From Saccopteryx bilineata (taxonomy: Eukaryota; Chordata; Mammalia; Chiroptera; Emballonuridae): a stretch of DNA of 64,000 nt. Positions 1 to 12,851 of this stretch are shown one piece after another. How positions within the stretch are numbered: position 1 is the first letter of the stretch; every line of letters begins with the position of its first letter. Under the pieces are notes generated by a model. The model saw only the letters and a program-made list of their open reading frames with translations. It was not told the DNA's origin and made no database searches. A program made the translations under genes and the position numbers. Location of the stretch: NCBI RefSeq assembly GCF_036850765.1, contig NC_089491.1, positions 130,688,266 through 130,752,265 of the forward strand. The letters run 5' to 3'.

Positions 1-256
1 CCCAGGTTCGATCCCCAGTCAGGGCACACAAGAGAAGTGACCATCTGCTCCTCTTCCCGTTCCTCCTTCTCTCTCTCTTCTTGTTTCACAGCCAGTGGCT
101 CAATTGTTTGGAGCATTAGCTCCGGGCACTGAGGATAGATCAGTTGGTTCAAACGGCAGCCCCAGACAGGGGTTGCCAACCAGGTAGATCCCGATTGGGA
201 CACACAATAGGGAGTCTGTCTCTCTGTCTCCCCTCCTCTCACTTAACACACACATA
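1..256 (+). repeat. Family A SINE, cut by the window edge
   Basis: Starts within the B box (GGTTCGATCCC at 5-15). It continues through the GCACACAAGAGAAGTGACCA block to a CTCTGTCTCCCCTCC end. Old and diverged. Confidence 0.75.
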
Positions 257-618
257 TGAAGATTTAATCAGCTAAGGTGCCTTTGTTTTAGACACTTTGC
301 CTAGTAATTTCTTAACCCCTTTCCTAGTATAATTCCGTGTTTTCAAAGAGAAGAAGCAACCTGTGAATTTCTTTCTCACTGTGGGGACTCCATTCCCTCC
401 TCTTGGCTTCACCTTTCATTCCAGGAGATCAACTCTGATCTCTCTTGATCCTGCATCTAGCCTTTACAAGCTGCAAAGCCAGAAGCCAGTGGATTAGGCT
501 GTGATTTTTTACCTTGCCCTTCTTTAAACCTCTCTACCCCCAGCTTTTTATTCAAAAAAAATTCAAATCTATAGAAAAGTTGTAAAAATTAGTAGAATAA
601 ATACACAGTCTTCATGTA

Positions 619-1381
619 TGTTAATCCAAATTCGGAGGGACCCGAAATATAGAAGACAGGAACAAGGTCCATCGTTTACACATCAAAGCTTTATTGTCTA
701 GCTTGGCCAAGCGGTGGGAACTCTGACAGAATTCTGAAGGAAAGCGCGCACCGGCCCTTTGTTCTACTTAGTTTTTACAGTTTTGTAAGTGGGAAGTACA
801 GAAGCAAAAATTGCAATTAGGAGCCCCTTACCGCTATTAGTTATAGTCATATGTCCTTTAACATGATAGGACCACGTTCAATTTGCAAACCATACATCAT
901 TTTGGAGAAAACAAAATTTACAAGTCAACACAATGGTAGAAAGATGTCTCTTTACATATTAAAGGCTTTCCTATATTATCTAGTGTTTATCTGCTATCTC
1001 TCTGTCCAGAGTCACACATGCATTTACATAGGAGAGGTAGTTTCGGTGGGGACAAATACCTGCAAATGGCTCATTGCTATAAGAAAAGGTTTATTTTGGC
1101 TTTTCTCTTCCTGCACCTGGCTAGCCATTCACCCCTTTCCCCACAGGTGTGGTGGAATGTCTGGGAATCCATGTTTTCCTCCCCTTTGCATTTACAATAC
1201 AATGCCAAGGGCCATCCTGGTTATGCCAACCACACAGTACAGAGACTACTCTCACAATTTCTCTGCACACCTTAACCCAAATTAATAAAATGTTCTCCAA
1301 GCCTCCTAAAATATTAATATTAATTCTGTAGCCTTTGGTACTTTACAACACCTGCGGGTGAAATGGCTCAGTGGCTCCTCA
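619..1381 (-). mobile_element. Solo endogenous retrovirus LTR, 763 bp, with 5-bp TSD
   Basis: Read on the - strand the element starts TGAGGAGCC and ends GATTAACA, i.e. TG...CA ends. It is flanked by a perfect 5-bp duplication, ATGTA on the + strand at 614-618 and 1382-1386. A polyadenylation hexamer (AATAAA on the - strand, 690-695) sits about 70 bp from the 3' end, as expected for an R region. No primer-binding site or retroviral gene lies next to it, so this is a solo LTR. The 144-residue open frame across it on the + strand is antisense to the LTR and is not a gene. A 5-bp TSD excludes typical 4-bp gammaretroviral and 6-bp betaretroviral insertions, but the class is not otherwise fixed. 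Confidence 0.85.
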
Positions 1382-2091
1382 ATGTAGATCCATGTTCTTG
1401 ATATTTTGCCACACTTGCTTTCTCTCTCAAGAAGATTTTGCTGAACTATAAGAAATGCTAAATAGCATGATTTATTTACTAAATACTTCAGTGTGCACCA
1501 CCTAAAAATGACTTCTTCCTACCTCACCACAACCCACCATTATTAAACTAAGAAAAATAATGATCATTCAATAAACAGTATACTCCATTTTTAAAGTCCT
1601 CCAGTGGTTCCAAAAATGCCTTTCATAACATTCTTCCTCTTAGAAACCAATCAGGGATTGGGAACACATTGCATATAGTGTTATGTCGCTTTTGTCTCAT
1701 AATGTGGGACAGTCCCCCTGCCTTTTGTTTTCATTGGCTGATTCATGTTGCACCAGTTTTGTGTCGTTGACTGGTTCCTAGTGAATGAATTCCTCATTGA
1801 CAAGTTCCCAGGTTGCCCTCTTACAGTAATGAGTTGAAATCTCTCCACTGCAGGGCCGGACTGGAAATCTTAACATGGGTAAGCCTGGAGATGTAGTTAA
1901 ACTATGTGACGGCGTCAACTACTTTGGCCAACAGACCGTGTAGGAGGACGTTGCGAAAGACATGTTTATGGTTCCTCTTTCAGCACAATTAGCCCAGGTA
2001 GATCTGCTTCCAGGCCCAGCACAATCCTCGGGCATTTTGTCCTGGGAATTCTGAATGAGATTTAGTCCTTGGACTTAAAAAAGTAAATGCA

Positions 2092-2289
2092 GCCTGACCT
2101 GTGGTGGTGCAATGGGATAAAGCATCAACCTGGAACCCTGAGGTTGCCAATTCGAAACCCTGGGCTTGCCTGGTCAAGGCACATATAGGAGTTGATGCTT
2201 CCTGCTCCTCCTCTCTCTCTCTCTCTCTCTCTCTCTTTCCTCTCTAAAAATGGAATAAATAAAGTCTTAAAAAAATAAATAAAATTTTT
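2092..2289 (+). repeat. Family C SINE
   Basis: Head GCCTGACCTGTGGTGGTGCA, B box near 2150, (CT)n near 2212-2234. TSD AAAAAGTAAATGCA before it and at about 2291-2304. Confidence 0.9.
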
Positions 2290-2356
2290 AAAAAAGTAAA
2301 TGCACCTGATGTCTGGTGGTATGAATGTTGGTGACAGTTTTTGTGCTAATAGATTT

Positions 2357-2732
2357 TTTTTTAATATTTTTTTAATTTTTTTAAATTTTATTTTATTTTT
2401 ATTTACAGGGACAGAGAGAGTCAGAGAGAGGGATAGATAGGGACAGACAGACAGGAATGGAGAGAGATGAGAAGCATCAATCATCAGTTTTTCATTGCGA
2501 CATCTTAGTTGTTCATTGATTTGCTTTCTCATATGTGCCTTGACTGCGGGCCTTCAGCAGACCGAGTAACCCCTTGCTTGAGCCAGCAACCTTGGGTCCA
2601 AGCTGGTGAGAATTTTTTATTTTGCTCAAGCCAGATGAGCCTGCGCTCAAGCTGGCGACCTCGGGGTCTCGAACCTGGGTCCTCGGCATCCCAGTCCAAC
2701 GCACTAGCTACTGCGCCACCGCCTCGTCAGGC
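2357..2732 (-). repeat. Family B SINE
   Basis: Antisense copy with a T-rich tail at the left and the head complement GCCACCGCCTCGTCAGGC at the right. TSD TGTGCTAATAGATTT at 2342-2356 and 2733-2747. A short insert widens the middle. Confidence 0.92.
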
Positions 2733-3099
2733 TGTGCTAATAGATTTTAAAGGACATGTTCTCTCAAGGTAGCCCCTTCCGCTTCCTGAATCCACACTTC
2801 AGTTTTTAAAAAAACCTCCCGTGTGTCTGGTCTGTGGGAACTGGTCTGCAGACGCTCTGGAATACACATTTCTGCGGGCTGCTGGCATCGGGCCTCTGTC
2901 TATAGTTAATGGAAACTGTTTATATTTGAATTTTTTCTTTAACTGCTCTAATACCATGTCATCTGCTAGAACCTGTAGTTTGTCATCAGCCAATTGTGTG
3001 CACTGAAGCCTTCAAACAAACACTGTTTGTAAGAACTATGAGGATTAAACCAGATAGCGACCCGATAATGTACAGGTAAAATGAATTATATAACACAGA

Positions 3100-3215
3100 T
3101 GGGGAAACCAGTTCACTCAGAGAGGTCACGCAACCTGCCCAACACCACATGGCTAGGGGTTTAAACCCTGGCAGCTTGATTCTGGGACCTGCACGAGGTG
3201 CCGCTAAAGGATTCC
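3100..3215 (-). repeat. MIR relic
   Basis: Complement of a MIR: ACAGATGGGGAAACCAG, AGAGGTCACGCAACCTGCCC and ACATGGCTAGGGGTTTAAACC. Confidence 0.6.
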
Positions 3216-4539
3216 GCATATCTTTTAAGAAATCTTAGATGCTGTTTTGAGGCAGATGATGTGCTGCTGAAATACTGGTTTTGATGTCCTTACTAAACTA
3301 CTGAGCCATTTAAATCTCATAACAGTGATATCAATGAGAAGTCTACCTTTGAGTTTAGTTCTTGAAGAAACTTCATTTTGACAATGTCAGGCTTCTCCTG
3401 TTATCAGGAACTAATAAGCATCCTTCTGTCTGGGCTCTGGCTTGGTTTACTTTCAAATGAAAGCCTTTCAGGGCACAAACTCAGATATCATCTTAGGATG
3501 ATAGAAAGAAAAAGTTTTATTTTCAAAAGCATCCTATGAGAACACTGGAAAATTAATCACCATTATTTCTTGCCCCTAAAAGGTGAGTCCTTATGGTAGC
3601 ATATAAATAGGCCATAAGAATAAGCATGCCTCCAACAAATCTGTCTTTTCTTTGGGTCAAGTGGATCTGAATTGGCCTTGTCAGAAATTATTTATAGCCA
3701 TGTGACACCTGCAAGAACCCATCAGAAATAACAACACCAACTGGGAAGAAGGAAGCAAAACCTCAACACTGAACCAGAATGCCCCCGACCGACCATAAAA
3801 GAGAACCCTAGGATGGGCGATACATGTATAGTGTTAGCTGTAATTATCATATCTTTTAAAATAACATTTTAAAAATCCCTCTTAAGTACTTTTTGTACTT
3901 TTAGATGAGATGACCTGATTATGTTTGACTTCTCTCCCGAGGGACCAAAAGGAGACGTTCTCAGCTTTTTATAGTATGAGGCCTCTAGAGGTTTCCACTT
4001 GGGGGATTGAAAACAAGTTTCCTGCCTCTCTATGAAAAAAAGACTAGAAGGGAACATAGGGAAAGTATGATGGTTGGGGCAGGAGAATTATGGCTGGTCT
4101 TTAGAACTCCATTTCTAAAAACATCTTATGATTTTATAATTTATAGCTTAAAAATTAAAAATTTCAGAGGAAGGGGAACAGACTCATCAGCCTCTGACCT
4201 GGGAACAGAGGGGGAGGAGAGGCGGCGGTAGCGCTGGCAAATGGAGGGAAGCAGAGGCCTTGCCTGGAATCTGTTCTGGTTGATGGCTGCTGTCTAATGA
4301 GACGAATCTCCCAGCTTCTCTGGGAGTCTTGATTGTCTTGGAATCAAAACAGAAAGAAGAAGAATGTATTCTAACTCAATGTATCTTCAGATTTCTTCTT
4401 TCTGTTTTCTCAATTAAAAAAGGCAATGTCCTTGAGCAATCAGAAGAATTCCCAGTCCCCAAAGTTCTCCACTTGTTCAGGAAGAAATACAACAGAACCT
4501 AACATCTACTCCTTCAGGTATTTAAAAGTGTTAGTACCG

Positions 4540-4917
4540 GCCCTGGCTGGTTGGCTCAGCGGTAGATCGTTGGCCCAGCGTGTGGATGTCCCCGGTTCGA
4601 TTCCTAACCAGGGCACACAGGAGAAGCTCCCATCTGCTTCTCCACCCTTCCCCCTCTCCTTTGTCTCTGTCTCTCTCTTCCCCTCCTGCAGCCAAGGCTC
4701 CATTGGAGCAAAGTTGGCCCAGGCGCTGAGGATGGCTCCATGGCCTCCACCTCAGGCGCTAGAATGGCCCCGGCCACAGTGGAGCAATGCCCCAGAGGAG
4801 CCAAGCATCGCCCCCTGGTGTGCATGCCAAGTGGATCCCGGTCAGATGCATGAGGGAGTCTGTCTGACTGCCTCCCCAGTTCTAACTTTGGGGAAAATAA
4901 TTAAATAAATAAATAAA
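4540..4917 (+). repeat. Family A SINE
   Basis: A box GGCTCAGCGGTAGATCG near 4554, B box GGTTCGATTCC near 4594, tail (TAAA)n. TSD AAGTGTTAGT. It carries a 160-residue frame that is only SINE sequence. Confidence 0.93.
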
Positions 4918-5214
4918 GTGTTAGTGCCATGTGGTCAAATATGCAAGCAAATGAAACCTCATTGCTCCATGATGTCAAGAATCTAACCTGAAGCCATGTT
5001 TTTGGTTTAGATCTCAGCACACTCACACAGAAGTACTCCAAGTAGGTGCACCTACTCTGGAAATGATCTAGACAACTGGGTCCTTTTCAGAGCCCATTGC
5101 AAACGGCACTTTGAAGTGTAGTTGCAGAATTTTTCATCAATACCAGAAAATAACCTAATCAGAGGTGATCAGAGGTAACTCCAGATCCAACTGGATTTCC
5201 TCAGTTGTTTGTTC

Positions 5215-5770
5215 ATTTATCCAGTCATTCATTCATTTAGCAATATTTATCAATCACCTACCATGTATGTGTCGGAATATGTGTCGCAGGCACAGAGATA
5301 CTCAATCCTTGGCCAGCAGGAGAGCCCCTGGTTTCAGGAAGTGTTAGGAGAGAGGTTGCAGAAGTACTATCGGAGTTCATAAGGGAGAGAAGCTAGGCTG
5401 GTAAGGATCGGGACCGAGGGAGGAGAAGGGTAAGAAAGGTACTGGACAGAGGGGGCTTTTGGTTGAGCCTTGAAAATGCAAGTGGAACTCCTTTGATCAG
5501 GTGGACTAGGGACTATCCATGCAGAAGAAAGAGCATGCATTAAAGATAAGGCAGAGGGCTGCTCCTTCTAGAAACACACATAATGAAGAATGACCAGAGT
5601 CTGGCCTGCGGGGTTGTGGGAGGCTGAAGGCAGGAAGGGGACAGCCCACGAGAAGTCTGGTGTGCCGTGCTGAAGGGCTTGGGTTCTATCTTGATGCCCT
5701 GGAGAGCCATTGCAGGGTAAGCAGCAAAGCCATGGGATCCGATACCTATTTGATTAACCCCCAAATAACG
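5215..5770 (+). mobile_element. L2-like relic
   Basis: ATTCATTTAGCAATATTTATCAATCACCTACCATG resembles the L2 'TATTTATTGAGCACCTACTATG' block in shorter form. It is followed by TTGAGCCTTGAAAATG and the CTGGAGAGCCATTGCAGG block typical of L2-type sequence. Strongly diverged. Confidence 0.45.
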
Positions 5771-7370
5771 GCAAGTTTACCGAACATTGTGCTTCATTTG
5801 AACTTCATTTTTTATACAAATGATGAAAGTGATGTCAGAAAAACAAAATTAGTGTTTTTCTTGGCAATATAATGAGAGAGGGATTTACCTTTTTTTCAGC
5901 TAACTATACCTGGCTCAGTCAGTACCAATTTATTGAATGAGTGAGAAAATGAAGAAGAGTTAAGCCTTTGTGTAGGATGGTCATTTACGCAATGAAGATG
6001 TACCTGATTTTTTTTTAAAGTTTCATATCCAGATTTACAGATGAGTCTGGTCACCTTGGGAAGCTGAATTCAATCCGTCAGGTTTTCAGCAGCTGGCTGC
6101 TGCCGTCAGCTTGGCCTCATACCTGTGGTTTAGCCGGGCTTTGCTGTTCACTTCCTGACTCCCGGTGTCAGGCCTGTGTCCCCACACTCCCGGACTCTCT
6201 GCTCGGCTCCCACCGCATATCAGGCACGCTCAGAGGGCCTCCCTGCTCACCTCGCTAGAGAGCGCCCCACTTCACTTACCACGTGGCAAGTATTTAGGTG
6301 TTCTTCTCCTCCCCCCTCTTTTTTTTTTTTTTTTTGGTTTATCCATGCACAACTTTGCACTCCTAAAATTCAAAGCATTACTTCAGCTCTTGAATCATAT
6401 CTGTCCACATACAAATACTATTTGATGGTGCATGCAGATATAATGAAATTACCCAGGGAAAAATTTCAAGAAATAGGCTTTGCCAGTGATGTCTAACTAT
6501 GGTATTCCTTCTTAAAGTAGTGTTTTCAGTGCATTTTAATAGTACTGTAATTTATTGGCTATCCACAATCAGTCTATAGGTACGGTAAATGTGCATAGTG
6601 CTTTACATACCGTTAACAGAAAGCTGTCCAACACATTTAGCAGTCGATACTTTGGGCTTTAGCACTGCCCAGCCCGTGTTGCATCCAGGCAGAGCACTTG
6701 CTCTGAGAACAGTAGCAGCAGGACTCCTGGGGCTCCCGGTTCCTTTCCAAACCCCTTCTTGACAAGTTCCTGTGTTCATGATCAAGGTCAGGAATTCCCG
6801 GGCCCCTGCACAGGAAATAGCAGTTAAACTTCATGGGGATTACATGGCTGACACGGGCAGGGGTGGTGTGGGAAGGGGTCGTTGCCTTTGTCCAAGTGTG
6901 GGTTCTCAGCTTTGCAAGAGCAGAAACAGGCCGGGTGTTCACTTCAGTCTGCCAGCACCCCTCAGCTCAGGACAGAAGCCACAGTGAACCCTGGGCAGTT
7001 TGCAATGAGGGAAGACGTTTGTGTGAATTTTGTATCACAGAAGCAGGATATGTAGGCAGCAGATGGGTTTTGTCTATGTCCTTTCGTTGCTACTTTACCC
7101 ACCCTATTTTTTAGCCCATTTGTTGACTAGTAGCCAAATGTATTGCCTGAGGAAGCCACTCCAGACTCACAATTTTGTGTCCTTAAACAGAGAGCAATTT
7201 GGGGACAAACTTGTATATCAGTTTGTGAACCAGTTTTGGATTTGCACAAAAAAGGGAGCAAACAATAGCTTTTAACTTCTCAAAGGCCCCTCACAGTGTC
7301 TTCTCAACCTCTTCCAGTTCTTCAGTGGGAAGAAAGAAAATGATCTCAGCTCCAGAAATGGTACATAGCA

Positions 7371-7659
7371 GCCTGACCAGGTGATGGCGCTGTGGATAGA
7401 GCGTCAACCTGGGACACTGAGGACCCATCTTTGAAACCCCGAAGTTGTTGGCTTGAGCATGGGCTCATCTGACTTGAGCAAAGGGTCACTGGCTCAGCTG
7501 GAGCCCCACCCCCCACCCCCCAATCTCCACCCCAGTCAAGGCACATATGAGAAAGCAATCAGTGAACAACTAAGGTGCTGCAACTATAAGCTGATGTTTC
7601 CCATCTCTCTCCCTTCGCTCTCTCTCTCACACACTAAAAAAAAAGAAAAGAAAAGAAAG
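7371..7659 (+). repeat. Family B SINE
   Basis: Head GCCTGACCAGGTGATGGCGC. The middle is shortened and has a C-rich run (7507-7530). Tail (AAAAG)n. Confidence 0.88.
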
Positions 7660-7790
7660 CAAGCATGGGTCACATTTCTTCTATTTTGTCTTTGATATTT
7701 TCCATCCCTTAGGTGACTAGAGCAGTGCAGCGGCGTGCTTAAGAACAGAGCAAGTTCTGTGGGTAGACGCCCCAGCTTCATTCCTGGTCA

Positions 7791-8114
7791 CAGTGGTTCT
7801 TAAACTACTGTGAAGGAGAATCCCCTGGATTCTTACTAAAACACAGACTGCTGGTCCTGAATGCCAGTTTCTGATTCAGTATATAGGGTTGGAGCTCAAG
7901 AGCTCAATTGGTCAGAGCATTGTCCCGATACTTCAAGGTTATAGATTTGATCCCCGGTCGGGGCACATACAAGACTCAACCATTGAATACATAAATAAGT
8001 GGAATGACAAATTAATGTTCCTTTTGCTCTCTCAAAGATAATAAGTTTTTTAAAAATGTACATTTCTAACAAGTTGCCAAGTGGTGCTGATGGACCATGC
8101 TTTGAGAACCACTG
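7791..8114 (+). mobile_element. MER5A-type hAT MITE interrupted by a family D SINE
   Basis: Starts CAGTGGTTCTTAAAC and ends TGAGAACCACTG, the inverted termini of MER5A. Its inner blocks (GAATCCCCTGGATTC; ATTTCTAACAAGTTGCC) are in order on either side of the SINE at about 7891-8055. Confidence 0.75.
7891..8055 (+). repeat. Family D SINE nested in MER5A
   Basis: AGAGCTCAATTGGTCAGAGC A box, TTTGATCCCCGGTCGGGGCAC B-box region, ends CTCTCTCAAAGATAATAAG. Older and Ves-like. Confidence 0.8.
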
Positions 8115-9069
8115 GCCTATGAGGTTGCTTAAGATTGTGTCCACCTATATGAAGGGATAATACTAGTACCTGCTGCTTGTGATTGTCATTGTTACGTGAA
8201 TGCCTGTCAAATGCTTTGAGCTGTGAGTACTACTACGCAAGCACAACTGACCTGGAAACTTTTGCTGCTTTTTGTCTTGTTTTGTGTGCCAGTGATTGTT
8301 GCTTTTTTGTCATGGGCCACTGGGCCACTTAGCGGGTGTGAACTTTGGAGGCTGAGTCTGACTTAATTAAGTAAATGTGCTATTTTTCAACTCTCCTAGG
8401 AACTCATTGTTATTTAACGTAGGATTTTGTATGCTGTGTACTCAACTCTCTGTGTGTGGTAATGGGAACACACATAAGTGACATTGGAGGTTCTGTATCA
8501 GATCTTTAGCTCCTTCTTGGAAGGCACTCACCAGCCTCACACCAGCCGTGCTAACAGGACTGTTATTCACACTTATGTAGGAGGACACTGCAAATGAATG
8601 TGTTGGGCAAGCTTGTTCTAGCTTTGACTTAGGTCAAAATGCAATGGTGAGGATACACAGAGAAATTGTGCAAATTTGGGAAACCATGCGCTGACCCATC
8701 ACTCTGGATACCAGAGCCTCGTGGATCAGACCGCACGTACAGCAAGCCTCATGAAAGACTGGGGTGTGCTTCATCATCACCGCAGCTCTGCTCAGTGACT
8801 GGGCCACCCAGGCAGGGTCTCTGCGCCTCTCTGGGCATGTCCCACTGAAACTCAGGTCAGAGAAAGTCTGACAGTGTCGGTACATCAACAGCCAAGCAGA
8901 ATGTCCCTGTAGGGCACCGTGCGTGGGTAGCCCTCCATTCCGATCTTGCCCTGGCCCGGTCGGTTGTAGCCAGGTAGCAGCCACTGCCTGGGAGCATTCC
9001 CTCCAGAACACGTTGGCTCCGACCCATCTAGTACTTTCAGGAAAACTGTGGCAGCCTGGATTGGAGTCA

Positions 9070-9246
9070 CCAGAAAAACTTAGATTTTGGAATCAGACAG
9101 ACCTGGGGCTGAACTCTGGTTCCGCCACTTAAATCAGTTTCCTCAACAATAAATTGTGGATATCACCTGTCCCACAGAAGTGTTTTGAAGATCCAGTAAC
9201 ATCAAGTGCTGAGCATTCTGCCTGGCACATAGTACCTGGAGTTAAT
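9070..9246 (+). repeat. MIR relic
   Basis: Sense MIR order: GGAATCAGACAGACCTGGG, CAGTTTCCTCAACAATAAA, TGAGCATTCTGCCTGGCACA followed by TAGTACCTGG. Confidence 0.75.
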
Positions 9247-9639
9247 GAATAATAGGATTTGGTATTTAATTTTTTAAAAATTGGAAAGACAGAAAAGTGA
9301 AAACAATTTTACTTGGTTTTTATCACCCTATCACTGAGCCCCTTATCAACGATACTGTGCCATTTTCAATTCATTTCTTTTTCTGAGCATAATTTATCTG
9401 GTTTATTAAAACATCATTTAAAATAAAATCTTGTAAGGGACACATCCATTACATTATTTAAGGCTTCATCTGCTATGGAGCTATTTAATTCCATGGTACT
9501 TTTTCAATGAACAATCTGTTTTACATGGTTGTAGTTATATATTTTGCATTCCAATTTCTTTCACGTGATAGAATGTTTTTATGTTATAAATTCTGTACAT
9601 AATTTCAGTGGACATGCTGAAATTTACATAAAATTACTT

Positions 9640-9795
9640 AGTGTTGGACACCCACCAATAGAGCATTAAGTTGAGCAAATGGTAGAATGTTCATGTATAA
9701 AATATTAAGCAGCCATTTTAAAAGATACAGTAGAAATATGTTTGTTAACATAGAGACATGTTCACAGCTGTATGTAAGATGAGACCAGTTTACCT
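9640..9795 (+). mobile_element. Old L1 3' fragment
   Basis: The order of ACACCCACCAATAGAGCATT, AAATATTAAGCAGCCATTTT and ACATAGAGACATGTTCACAG fits the sense strand of old L1 (L1M-type) 3' regions around the 'GCAGCCAT' block. Confidence 0.45.
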
Positions 9796-9844
9796 GAAGA
9801 TCAACTGCCTCCCAAATCTATCTGGACGTCCACTGCCTCCGTCT

Positions 9845-9990
9845 CAGCAGCTTTCTAACTTGAATGGGCCTCAGCGTCACCCGGGGCACCTGATAAATGC
9901 AGGCCTCAGGCTTTCCAGCTAGAGTTTGATTTAGGGGACCAGGCTTGGGGGCTGGCATTTTTACAAGGATCCCGGTGATTCTGATGTAGG
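9845..9990 (+). mobile_element. MER5A-type relic
   Basis: CAGCGTCACCCGGGGCACCTGA, TGGCATTTTTACAAGGATCC and GGTGATTCTGATGTAGG follow the MER5A core; both termini are lost. Confidence 0.6.
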
Positions 9991-11944
9991 AACAACCCTC
10001 CTCCCGTTTCTACCTGTTGAAGCTATACTTAGCTTCCTGAGCACCCCCCACTTCCTTTGGAACCCCGATAGAACTTCCTGGCGTTGACTGCCTGCTTTAT
10101 TGTCTTGTGGATCTTTGTAAAGCATTCTGAGTTGTAAGACTTTTTCCCAGTCCTCCAAGCAAGCTCAACTGGGCGCCCCTGTCCCAGCACTGGGATTTGT
10201 GTCAACCCCCAAATGAGTTCCTGAACACTGATACTGAAATATTTGGAGAATCCAAGTTTTGTTTATTTTGTAATGAGCAGAAAGAGACCAAGCGTATCAG
10301 AACTCTTAAGCACACCTGGTATTGGCAAGAACTTTGGGGTAACAAAGGTAACCTTTTCAACCTTGATAGAAAAAAAAATCTTATTTAAATTACCCTTACC
10401 GTGGCAATCAGGCTATAAAAAGTAAATAGTTTGCCCTTGGTATATTTACTCTGGTCTAAGCTAGAGACAGCCAGTGTTCATTGGAGAGGTTGGTTAAAGC
10501 CCTTCAAGAGGTTGTCATTCCTAAAGCATTGGTGAATATCTTCTAGATTTATTGCTTAGTGCCACTGAGGTTTATTCAAGGCGAGTTTCTCCTCCTACAG
10601 TTCACTTAGGGGCCATTTGTGCTAAAATTGAAGTTGAGTTACCCATCAAAGTACTTCTTTACTTAGGTTTTATCAGTTTGGTTTCTCTCCTTCTTTAAAC
10701 CAAATAATGTTGGCTATCCGTATCATCAGTATTCTGTCGTCTTACACTCTCCTTTATGTAACAGGCCAGCTGTTGCAGGTGTAGGGTTATAAATATAACA
10801 ATAGTTAAATATTATGTTGAGAGGATATTGAATTTTGTACCTTTGTTCATGAGGGGTAGACCATATTCTGTACAAATTTGTGATTATTCTAGCTTTAAAA
10901 GCATAAATAGCCACCTAAAAGAATTCCCCAGAAGGAAAACTAAAGAGCCAAGTTTGATAGCTCACTCCTCAGAAAAAGCTGTTTCTTGCTTCACATGAAA
11001 ATGTTAACTTTGCACAATTAATTCCAGATGACCTGAGAGTTGGGGGAATAGAAGGTTCTGGGTAGTGAAATGGTTCTGGCAGGAGATCACGGGTGGATTG
11101 TACTTGTCCACATGGCAAACTCAGAATCATTCTTCAGAAGCCTGTTCAGACATCAGCTCTAATACCCTACACCTGTGAAGTTTTACATGCTCCCCATCCT
11201 TGTAAAACATTAACCATGTCTTTCATTTAACATCTACGATAATACCTATACACAGTTCTGTGATCATGTGTCACAGTCTAGTCTCGTTATGTTTCCATGT
11301 TGCTCTTCTCCACTAGATCAGAAATTCCCTGGGCATAGGGAACTACTTATCTGTACAGTCTAATCACCTGGTTAAGTGCCTGGATAAATTAGTTACTACA
11401 CAAGTGGCTGTAAGAATGAGCATTGTACTGTGAATAAGTGGCATCAATCAGATGAACTGCATCTGTGGGTTATTTTCTGAGAGTTTCTGCAGTTACTAAA
11501 GTTAAGGCCATCACCTTGTCATGACAGATTTCCCTAAAATATTGTTATAATAAGACTAAATGATGAAAGAGGTGAGTCCAGTGTGCACTTCTCCCTGGAT
11601 TCCTCATGGCAACAGTTTCCCCAGCCTGCAAGACCCCTGATTTAAGAACTAGAGCTGAAATTCTGCAGAAACCTGGTCTACACTAACTAGCCCACTAGGT
11701 GCTGTTAAATTCCTTTCCTGGGCTCTTGAATTCCACAGAAGTCTTATTACAATAGATACCACAGATATTCGAACGTTGTTTATATGTGATAGATATCAAA
11801 CATATAATCCACAACCTCTGATTTTAAAATGTTTGCATTAAAAGAGCCAGATGATTATAGAACTGAAAGGGACCTCTTCATTTGCTTAGGAAACCAAGCC
11901 TCTTGAGATAGGAGCATTTTTCATTAGTGGAAGGGGTGCTAGAA

Positions 11945-12105
11945 CTGAAATCGAATAGGAAGGATTCAGGTCTTGGCTCTGGGACTTAAATCACAGCCTC
12001 TTAATGGCTTGCTGTGTGACCAGAAGCAGTTTACTTACTATTTTGTGAAGATCATCTTTCTCATTTGTAAAATTTGGCTAAAAATCCATCTCAGTGAGTT
12101 ATGAC
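11945..12105 (+). repeat. MIR relic
   Basis: Sense MIR: GATTCAGGTCTTGGCTCTG, ATGGCTTGCTGTGTGACC and CTTTCTCATTTGTAAAATTTGG. Confidence 0.7.
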
Positions 12106-12851
12106 AAGGGATTACCTGCAATCATGTGAACCAGGGTACCAACTGTGTCTGCTCAAGCAAATCCTCAGTGACCTGTGGCTCTGCCCTTCTCCCCCAAATC
12201 ACAGCATGTGTGACAGAGGTAGAACTTAGGAGTGTTCTGGGGATTTCCTGAGGATGCATTGTGGCTCCCAGTTTGCATTACAAAATGCCCGCACATCGGG
12301 GGGACATTCGCTGCGCAGAGCTGTGTCCCATCAGCATTTGAAGACAAGACTCAGGATTGCTCACTTTAAGAACCAGCTCCCTTCTGGGTTCCATGTTTCA
12401 TGGCTGGCTTGTTGTTTTTTCCCCCTTTCCTTGCACTTAGAATGATGGCACCCTCCCAGTCAACTGTCAACTACGATCTAAGTTTGTATAATTGTTTGAA
12501 TTAGCGAGATCCTTTCTATAAAGGACCAGAAACTCAGAGCAAAGTATATGTGCATTTTGGAAAAATAAGAGCTAGGGAGCTTAATAAGTCTTCAATTTTT
12601 TTTAAAAAAAAGTCACTTTCTAAAATAGTAAGTTAAATATTTGTGCTCAATTGAGGAGAGTTTTGGCTGGCAGTAAACGAGGAGCATTTTAAGCACCGAG
12701 GTGTTAGTCATGAACTTCAGTCATCGTGACACATAAATCGGGGCGGGGGGGGGGAGAAGCAGCATCGTTTGTTTCCTTAGGTCATTCTCCCAGAATTCAT
12801 TTATCATTTTAAAAGACAACTTATTTTTCAATCTTTTTCTTCCCTATAAAG

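Larger units (their letters stand above)
1..12851 (+). other. CPM: CPM 5' intron (partial), phase 1
   Basis: This is intronic sequence upstream of the first exon seen; its donor lies outside the window. It holds a solo LTR, SINEs of families A-D, MIR, MER5A and L2 relics listed separately. I see no exon or RNA gene in the unassigned stretches 257-613, 1387-2091, 2749-3099, 3216-4539, 4918-5214, 5771-7370 (with a T-run near 6318-6336), 8115-9069, 9247-9639, 9991-11944 and 12106-12851. I looked for the codons of CPM residues 1-53 and did not find them. Confidence 0.8.

Noticed and set aside
851..1285. 144-residue open frame on the + strand
   Set aside because: Lies antisense across the solo LTR; it has no viral or host protein features.
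2799..3006. Opposed 60-residue frames on both strands
   Set aside because: Short, not conserved in appearance and without splice context; treated as chance.
4554..4608. tRNA-like A and B boxes, repeated throughout the window
   Set aside because: They belong to tRNA-derived SINEs; no cloverleaf with acceptor and anticodon stems was found, so no tRNA gene is called.
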